The notes under the pieces are model-generated. The model made no database searches, had not been told where the DNA came from, and worked only from the letters and a program-made list of their open reading frames with translations. 64,000 nt of DNA. Source: Salminus brasiliensis (Eukaryota; Chordata; Actinopteri; Characiformes; Bryconidae). Of this stretch, positions 58,053-64,000 are shown piece by piece (the stretch's first letter is position 1; each line of letters opens with the position of its first letter). Location: contig NC_132898.1 of NCBI RefSeq assembly GCF_030463535.1, positions 25,305,662-25,369,661 of the forward strand, read 5' to 3'. A program made the translations under genes and the position numbers.

Positions 58053-58054
<2 letters not shown>
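55043..58054. other. tex264 intron 2 spacer
   Basis: A (TC)n run at 55192-55214 and family E text at 56590-56720 (reversed). The sequences at 55330-55540 and 56930-57340 are repeat-free and of mixed composition, candidate conserved blocks. No exon recognised. Confidence 0.45.

Positions 58055-58132
<78 letters not shown>
58055..58132. repeat. (AT)n microsatellite
   Basis: About 78 bp of uninterrupted AT dinucleotides. Confidence 0.98.
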
Positions 58133-58136
<4 letters not shown>

Positions 58137-58234
58137 TTATCTGACTAAATTGGCTTTTGGTTTTAGTCAAAATTTTGTATATATAGGGCTGCACAGTACA
58201 TGTGCAGTATATATACATATATATGTATATAGGT

Positions 58235-59115
58235 AGTATTTGGGTGGTGGGTCATTCTAAGCACTACAGTGACACTGACGTGGTGGTGGTGGGTTAGTGT
58301 GTGTCACGCTGGTACGAGTGGATCAGACACAGCAGTGCTGCTGGAGTTTTTAAACACTGTGTCTGTCCACTCACTGTCCACTCTATTAGACACTCCTACC
58401 TAGCTGATCCACCTTGTATAAATAAAGTCAGAGACCTAAGCTCATATATTGCTGCACAGTCTGTGTTGGTCATCGTCTAGACTTTCATCAGTGCCCACAG
58501 GACACTGTTGGCTGGATATTTCTGGTTGGTGGACTACTCTCAGTCCAGCAGTGACGCTGAGGGGTTTAAAAACTCCAGCAGCACTGCTGTGTCTGATCCA
58601 ACAGCGCAACAGACGCTACTAACACACCACCAGCGTGTCAGTGTCACTGCAGTATCTGTCTGTCTAGTTCTTTGTGTAAGATTATTTGTTATTTGCCGGT
58701 CAACCTAAGGCAGATGGGTTTCTAAGGTTTCTTCCTCTTATTATGAGGGAGTATTTCCTTGCCACCTCCGTTGTGGTGCTTGCTCATAAGAGACGTGGAC
58801 CTGGATCTTTGTAAAGTGCTTTGTGAAGATAAGATAAGATAAGATAAGATAAGATAATCCTTTATTAGTCCCACAGTGGGGAAATTCTCAAAAGGCGCTA
58901 TATATAATTTATATATTTTGAATTGAATTGAATTGAATGATCCACCAACCAAATAACACCTGCTCTGTGGTGGTCCTGTGGGGTCCTGACCATTGAAGAA
59001 CAGGGTGAAAGAAGGCTAACAAAGTATACAGAGAACCAGATGGGCTACAGTCTGTAATTATAGAACTACAACATGGAGCTGATATGATGGACAGTGAGTG
59101 TAGAAACAAGAAGGT
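58235..59115 (+). repeat. MITE family D, long copy split by an insertion
   Basis: Left half 58235-58653: CACTGACGTGGTGGTGGTGG, GTACGAGTGGATCAGACACA, AGCAGTGCTGCTGGAGTTTT, then the mirrored text TTTAAAAACTCCAGCAGCAC. Right half 58938-59115: ATGATCCACCAACCAAATAA, GTGGTGGTCCTGTGGGG, ending AGTGAGTGTAGAAACAAG. The element is continuous if the inserted 284 bp are skipped. Internal inverted text gives it strong fold-back potential. Confidence 0.85.
58654..58937 (+). mobile_element. Retroelement 3' end nested in the family D MITE
   Basis: Contains GGTTTCTTCCTCTTATTATG, GAGGGAGTATTTCCTTGCCA, GATCTTTGTAAAGTGC, an AAGAT run (58826-58857), CCTTTATTAGTCCCACAGTG, GCGCTATATATAATTTATAT and a terminal TTGAATTGAATTGAATGA. 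These phrases belong to the 3' tails of fish LINE-type elements, and the short terminal repeats fit target-primed insertion. Two different tails (AAGAT- and GAATT-ended) are combined, so it may itself be composite. Confidence 0.7.
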
Positions 59116-59769
59116 GGCATTCATGTCAATTTAGTCAACTAGAACGTCTACGTTGGTCCCGTCACCATGAACTGTTCTCCTAATATAAATGAAAAGCATG
59201 TGTTTTCAAACAGAAACAGTCATGGGCTGCAGGTTCTTATGACAGCCACAATATGCTCTGTTTATTATGAGGCACACTGGTCGCTTATTATAACGTTGTT
59301 ATTAACGACAGATGGACAGATGGTTTTTGGCTCAGATGGATGAGGGTGGCCTGGGAGAAGCTCATAAATAGCAGAAAATCATTAGAATGGTTAAGGCCAT
59401 ATGTGCTGGAGTGCTGATATAGGAGTATTCCATGCTTTTTTATGCTGTCTTAATAAATACACTTGTACAGACATAATGGAGCTGATGCTAGGCCAACCAG
59501 CTTAGTCGGGCTGAGGTGAAAAATCCATGAGTGTGTGTGTGCTTGTTCTTGCTTCTGTCAGACTTCTTTATGTGTGTGTGTGTACTGTCTGCTCGTTTTT
59601 CCACCAGTCTGTTGTGTAGCAGTGAAACATGACAGCATATTTCAGGAACTGTTTCAGTCCATATGGCTGTGTTTGTTCGTTTGTGCAGGAGAGGGCCGGG
59701 TTGACTAGGGAGGAATAATGATATTGGAATAACGTCAGTATCAGCATATAATAGCCAGGGACAATATTT

Positions 59770-60572
59770 TAAAGCGATATTGGATGATGTGTTTATTGAC
59801 TCAACCCTCAGCAACACAGAGCAGCTTTACATCCCTAAAACTACTGAACTTCACCATGATTTAGCCATTTCCTTCGAAAACTCACTGGTCACTCCATCTG
59901 CAGAAGCACAAAGCCTTGGTGTAGTCATGGATGATCAGTTATCGTTCTCAAGTCATGTTGCGAATCATGCAGATTTCTCCTTTTCAAAATCAGGAAACTT
60001 CGACCTTTTCTCTCTAGAGAGACCACCCAGGTACTAGTTTAGTCTCTAGTCATTCCACGACTTGACTACTGCAACTCCCTCCTGGCTTGTCTTCCATTGC
60101 ACTCCATCAGGCCCCTGCAATTGATCCAGAATGCAGCGGCACGGGTCCTCTTTAATGTTTCTAAGTTCAGCTGCTGCGTTCTCTTCACTGGCTTCCTGTA
60201 GCTGCCTGCATCATATTCAAAACCCTGACGCTGGCCTACAAAGCCAAGAAGGGACCAGACCCTTCGTACTTGACGGCAATGGTCAAAAGCTGATCTGTAC
60301 CAAGAGCCCTCTGCGCTTTAAGTAAGGCTCGACTCAAACCGCCATCCTTTAAGATCCAAAAACAAGCATCCAGACTTTTTTTTATGTCCTTGTATGAAAG
60401 TGGTACTGTCTTCAAACACAGACTGAAGATCCACCTCTTCTAAGAGGACTTGGGTGAAGTATAGTGTATGTTGAGTATATATGAGTATTATGGTCTCCAT
60501 ACTGACTTTTGTATTTTGTAGTATCTAAGCTTAGAGGTAAGAGTGTCAGCTAAATGCCTTAAATGTAAATGT
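59770..60572 (+). pseudogene. L2-like LINE, 3' reverse transcriptase remnant
   Basis: The frame at 59780-60037 reads LGVVMDDQLSFSSHVANHAD, a hallmark of the C-terminal part of fish LINE reverse transcriptases. It continues in shifted frames through a DYCNSLLA-type block (60062-60090) and a LIQNAAARV-like block (60120-60150). The 3' end reads GTGTCAGCTAAATGCCTTAA, as in L2-type tails that finish with TGTAAATG. Several frameshifts and stops are present, so it is dead. The 5' part of the element is absent, as is usual for truncated insertions. Confidence 0.85.
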
Positions 60573-62179
60573 ATTGAACTGCTTGACTACAGCACTACCA
60601 TATCTGCATTTTCTTCAATGGTCTGCATTCTTAAATCCCTTAAATCTGTTTGATGTCTCCTCTTCATGTGTCTTCATGTTTGACCTCACCAGTGGTTCCT
60701 GGCCTTTCCCCCCACTCTTTTTAACACCTCAGCCAGTTTGCATAGCTTTGTATGTAGTTATCGATAGGGTGTAATAAAAGTCCTGCAGCATAAGGGGTTA
60801 AAGGAATAGTTTGTTAAAAAGTCACATGAACATGATTGATTACTGACCCCAGGTGGTGTCCATCAACCAAGACATGCTTGATATCTGATGTGTACTTCTT
60901 TAGATTAGAAGAGTAGATACAGAATCCCAGGTCATGCTGCTTGCCATCAGCAGCCAGAGCCCCAGAGAGCACAATTGGCCATGCTGTCTCAGGGGTCACT
61001 GCTGCATTAGCAGCAGTTCGAAAAGAGGCAGTGGCTAGTGGCACAGTGAGGAGACATGTGATAGTCTTTACCCTCAGAGTGTTGGGGAATTGCTAGTAAT
61101 AGTTTATATGAACAGGGGTAGAATTGGCCTTTTCTGGGTAGAAAATGGGTAAAAATGAAAAGAAAAAAGGAAAAGCATATGCTGAGCTAACATGGCTAAC
61201 AAATACTGGGCTTATACTGTCACCAATCTCGTCTCTGTAAACATGCTCAAAAAAACAGGTGATCATTTGTTTGGCACAGACAAATTGCTTAAGTCTATAA
61301 ACACAAAAATACATTTCTCTGCAGGGCTGTAACTGGAACTACTTTTACCTCAGCACAGTATGTGATATCACTCCATGTGCTCCATTAATGCAGATTTTTT
61401 AAACTTGTTTATAGACAAATTAAATTGTCATCATTATTGTTATCATGATTTTAGGTATACATGTGCATTAGTAAATTGTTTGTTAGCAACATTAGCCCAT
61501 CATCTCCTGTTTTAAACTAAAGAAGCAAACGTAAGACACCAAACATGTCTTGGTTGATTAATTGCATCTAGGGTCAGTGATCAATTATGTTAATTTAAAC
61601 CCCTTTAAAAGAAGTATTCAGATTATGCTAATCACTCCCACAGAGATGATGCCCGGCCAGTGAAAATAATAAGCAGCCTTGCACTGTAATTATTCATGCC
61701 GGATACATTACATACAGTAAAAGACGAACAATATCTGCCAAAAGAATAATAAATAATAAACAAAACGCCACCCCCCCAACACACCACCATCCCCCTTTAA
61801 ATGTGTTTCAGTTTGATTACTGGTTATTCATTCATTACGCAGAAGACTGTAACATGCAAAGCCTCCTAATCAATCTTACTGATTAATCTCATTGTGTGCT
61901 GGGATGCTGGCCAGCCTCCGATGTTCCACAGGAGTTCCTTAGGGCGTTTTGATTAATCAAGACATTCACATAACAAGAAACATTGTATGTTTGGTCAAAT
62001 AAATAAATAAATAAACAATGCAAAAAATAATCATGGCCCAGAGAATGTAATTAACTCTGCGCTGCTCAGGCGGTCTGTCTCAGAGCATGTGTGTTTGATT
62101 TGTAAAGAAGGGTTACTGGATGATTCTGCTCAGGTCACTGACCCTGCTGTTAGCCATGAGAACCTACAGAGGATGGGAA
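60573..62179. other. tex264 intron 2 spacer
   Basis: No gene recognised. The minus-strand open frame at 60814-61044 (76 codons) has no known domain. 61600-61980 is repeat-free and rich in TAAT motifs (ATTATGCTAATCAC, CTGATTAATCTC, TTTTGATTAATCAAG), a candidate developmental enhancer. Confidence 0.4.
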
Positions 62180-62183
62180 AGTT

Positions 62184-62219
<36 letters not shown>

Positions 62220-62322
62220 GGACAGACTGTGTGTGAGAGCTAAATGTCTGCTGATGCTTAAACACTCTTTTAAATTCAGAAGAACCAGTGAATAAGCAGG
62301 TGTCCCAATACTTTTGTCCATT
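62180..62322 (+). repeat. (GT)n(GA)n run and MITE family A right end
   Basis: A GT run joined to a GA run (62184-62219), then at 62268-62322 the family A terminus (AAGCAGGTGTCCCAATACTT). Confidence 0.8.
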
Positions 62323-62867
62323 GTCCATCAGTTGGTCGAGTGTTTGGAGTGTCTACCCTTACCTTACCTTTTTAGGAGACTCATTTTCATTGTTTCTGCA
62401 GAAATCTACTGAGGCATTTTTCTCCATCTCCTGCCCAAGATCTATAGGATACTATTTCATCTGTTAAACATGGTGGTGGATGTGTCTGAAATCTGCAGGG
62501 AAACTCACAATTCAGGCCCTCCCAAACAGATTGAGTGGTGTTGAGGCCTGGACTCTTTGTTCGATTTGTCTTGTGTTTGTTTTTCTCTGTGAGAGCTTCA
62601 CATCCTTTCAGAGCCACAGTGTAGAGTCGCCTTGTCAAAGTGGGACAGAAACATGGACAGAAACACCTGTGGATGGTTTCAGATCTGAAGCAAGAGTGGA
62701 GCTTGACTGTCTCCTCTCTCTCAAAGATGAAAGCTTGAAGTGCAGTTTATCTGAGGGGAGGTGGGTGGTGGTGGTGGTTTTTCAGTGTTCTTGCAGAGTC
62801 AATAAAACAGCCATAAAAAAACAAAACAATGCAACTAAATACCAAAGCAGCCCTTGGTCACTTATAA

Positions 62868-62962
62868 AAAAATGGTTCTTCGAGGGTTCTTCAGTAAAGG
62901 GCAATGGTTCTATATATTTCCACTTAAAGAACCATTTGGAAGCTTTAATGGTGCTTTGTCTG
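62868..62962 (+). repeat. MITE family F-like fragment
   Basis: GGTTCTTCGAGGGTTCTTCA and AAGAACCATTTGGAAGCTTT face each other as loose inverted repeats around a short centre. Related to the element at 26456 and the palindrome at 26572. Confidence 0.5.
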
Positions 62963-63011
62963 GAAAAAAAAGCATTCTTAAATAGATACGTCTTTTGCTT
63001 TTATATTAGAA

Positions 63012-63553
63012 AAACACCTTGTCCAAATGTTTGTGGACACCCCTTCTAATAAGTGCATTCAGCCACTGTAAGTTGCACTCATTGCTGAAAAAGATGATAA
63101 AATGCTCTTAAAAACACTGCTTGTATGTGTAGAGAAGTACTGCCAATAGAATAGGACTCTCTGGAGCAGATCAACATGAACCTGTTGGCACCATGCCTAA
63201 TGCCAGGCTTGGGCTAAGGGGGTATAAAGCCCCTCATCATTGCTGGAGCTGGGGAGCAGTGGAACCATGCTCTATGGTAGGACCTTGCCCCATCTAATAC
63301 TTTGTGGATGAGTCAGGGAGTTGGATATGAGGTAGGGTGGTGATCATCCAACATGCTGACTTCACTAATGCTCTTGTCACTGAATGCAATCAAATCCTCA
63401 CAGCAATGCCCCAAAATCTAGTAGAATGTGCATGCTTCCCTAGACAGTAGAGATTGTTACCATAGCAGAAGCAAGATAAGCTCTTTTTAAAATACCTTTG
63501 ATCTTAAAAGAAACAATGAATGAGCAGGTGTCCCAATACTTTTGTCTCTAAAG
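63012..63553 (+). repeat. MITE family A, longest copy
   Basis: About 540 bp, from TGTCCAAATGTTTGTGGACA to GTCCCAATACTTTTGTCTC, with all internal blocks of the family: CCAGGCTTGGGCTAAGGGGG, TAGGGTGGTGATCATCCAAC, GCAATCAAATCCTCACAGCA. It is the best reference copy in this window. Confidence 0.88.
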
Positions 63554-64000
63554 CATATCTTCTAAAAATGTGAAGAATGTGTACTTTATGACTATTTGGA
63601 CTGGAAACTACTGTTAAGGCCAGTAGATTTCACCATTTTGCAGTAATAGGATTTATTCCCACATGAACAAAGAAATGCCATCGGTCTTCAAAAACCTCTG
63701 AGGAACCTGGAGAACCGTGTTAGCTCAGTCTCTCAGCTTCCATAAGCGTTTTAATGGCATCACTGTAAAAGCTGTTTTCCTGCTCCTTATTAAATCAGCT
63801 CCCCCAGTGACTTCGCATGGCACAGTCAGCTGCCCGGTTTAGCCGTGCTTCAGCCCGCACCAGCACGTCCGTTAAACTTCCCATGACCCCTGTCTGTTCT
63901 GCATGCCCTGCTGCGAGCATGCTGGGAAGGCCCCTGAATGTGGGCAGCTCTGACTATGAGCGTGTTGACAGGACCGCTTTGCCGAGGAAGACGAGATGCT
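63554..64000. other. Window end, unique sequence
   Basis: 63700-63930 is repeat-free with CpG dinucleotides and is a candidate conserved block. The last 30 bases follow a TTGACAG that could be a weak splice acceptor, but there is no pyrimidine tract, and the translation does not match the tex264 segment expected next. No exon is called. Confidence 0.35.

Noticed and set aside
63960-64000. Possible tex264 exon at the window end
   Set aside because: The TTGACAG before it has no pyrimidine tract, and the translation does not resemble the segment that should follow CYIK in TEX264.

Overview
The window is vertebrate nuclear DNA, and everything points to a teleost fish. The five genes are split by introns with GT/AG junctions. 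The spaces between them are full of microsatellites, minisatellites and remnants of Tc1/mariner-type transposons, MITEs, tRNA-derived SINEs and an L2-like LINE. Several repeat families look like ones I know from ostariophysan fishes (characins, catfishes, carps), but that narrower placement is inference.

Genes, left to right. (1) setmar, minus strand, 7657-9030, two coding exons, a SET-domain histone methyltransferase without the primate transposase fusion. (2) brk1, minus strand, 11046-14170, three coding exons giving the 75-residue BRICK1/HSPC300 subunit of the WAVE complex. (3) A homologue of human C3orf62, plus strand, 15300-16260, three coding exons, 187 residues. (4) gpx1, minus strand, 18245-19669, two coding exons, 191 residues, with an in-frame TGA for selenocysteine at 19550-19552 and a good SECIS candidate in the 3' UTR near 18030-18085. 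(5) tex264, plus strand, starting at 22433, with coding exons at 22433-22693 and 37421-37642. Its remaining exons were not found and presumably lie beyond 64000, so most of the right two-thirds of the window would be two very large tex264 introns.

Layout. 1-7.5 kb is intergenic and repeat-rich. 7.6-22.7 kb is the compact gene cluster. brk1 and the C3orf62 homologue are head to head (about 1.1 kb apart), as are gpx1 and tex264 (about 2.8 kb apart). The gpx1/tex264 interval holds a 1.3-kb minisatellite of about 70 units of 18/19 bp that begins about 140 bp upstream of the gpx1 start codon. 22.7-37.4 kb is tex264 intron 1, with palindromes, MITEs and decayed Tc1-like transposase fragments. 37.6-64 kb is tex264 intron 2, with long simple repeats, several minisatellites, a nested transposon insertion, an inverted repeat pair and a LINE fragment.

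The genes are housekeeping genes of unrelated pathways (chromatin, actin nucleation, peroxide detoxification, ER-phagy) that do not form a functional unit. From memory, all five human orthologues lie on chromosome 3p, so the window looks like a piece of an old vertebrate linkage group. I saw no complete mobile element, CRISPR array, tRNA or rRNA gene, and no convincing new multi-gene system. The most unusual features are the promoter-side minisatellite of gpx1, the selenocysteine/SECIS pair, and the palindromic or inverted junctions inside repeats.
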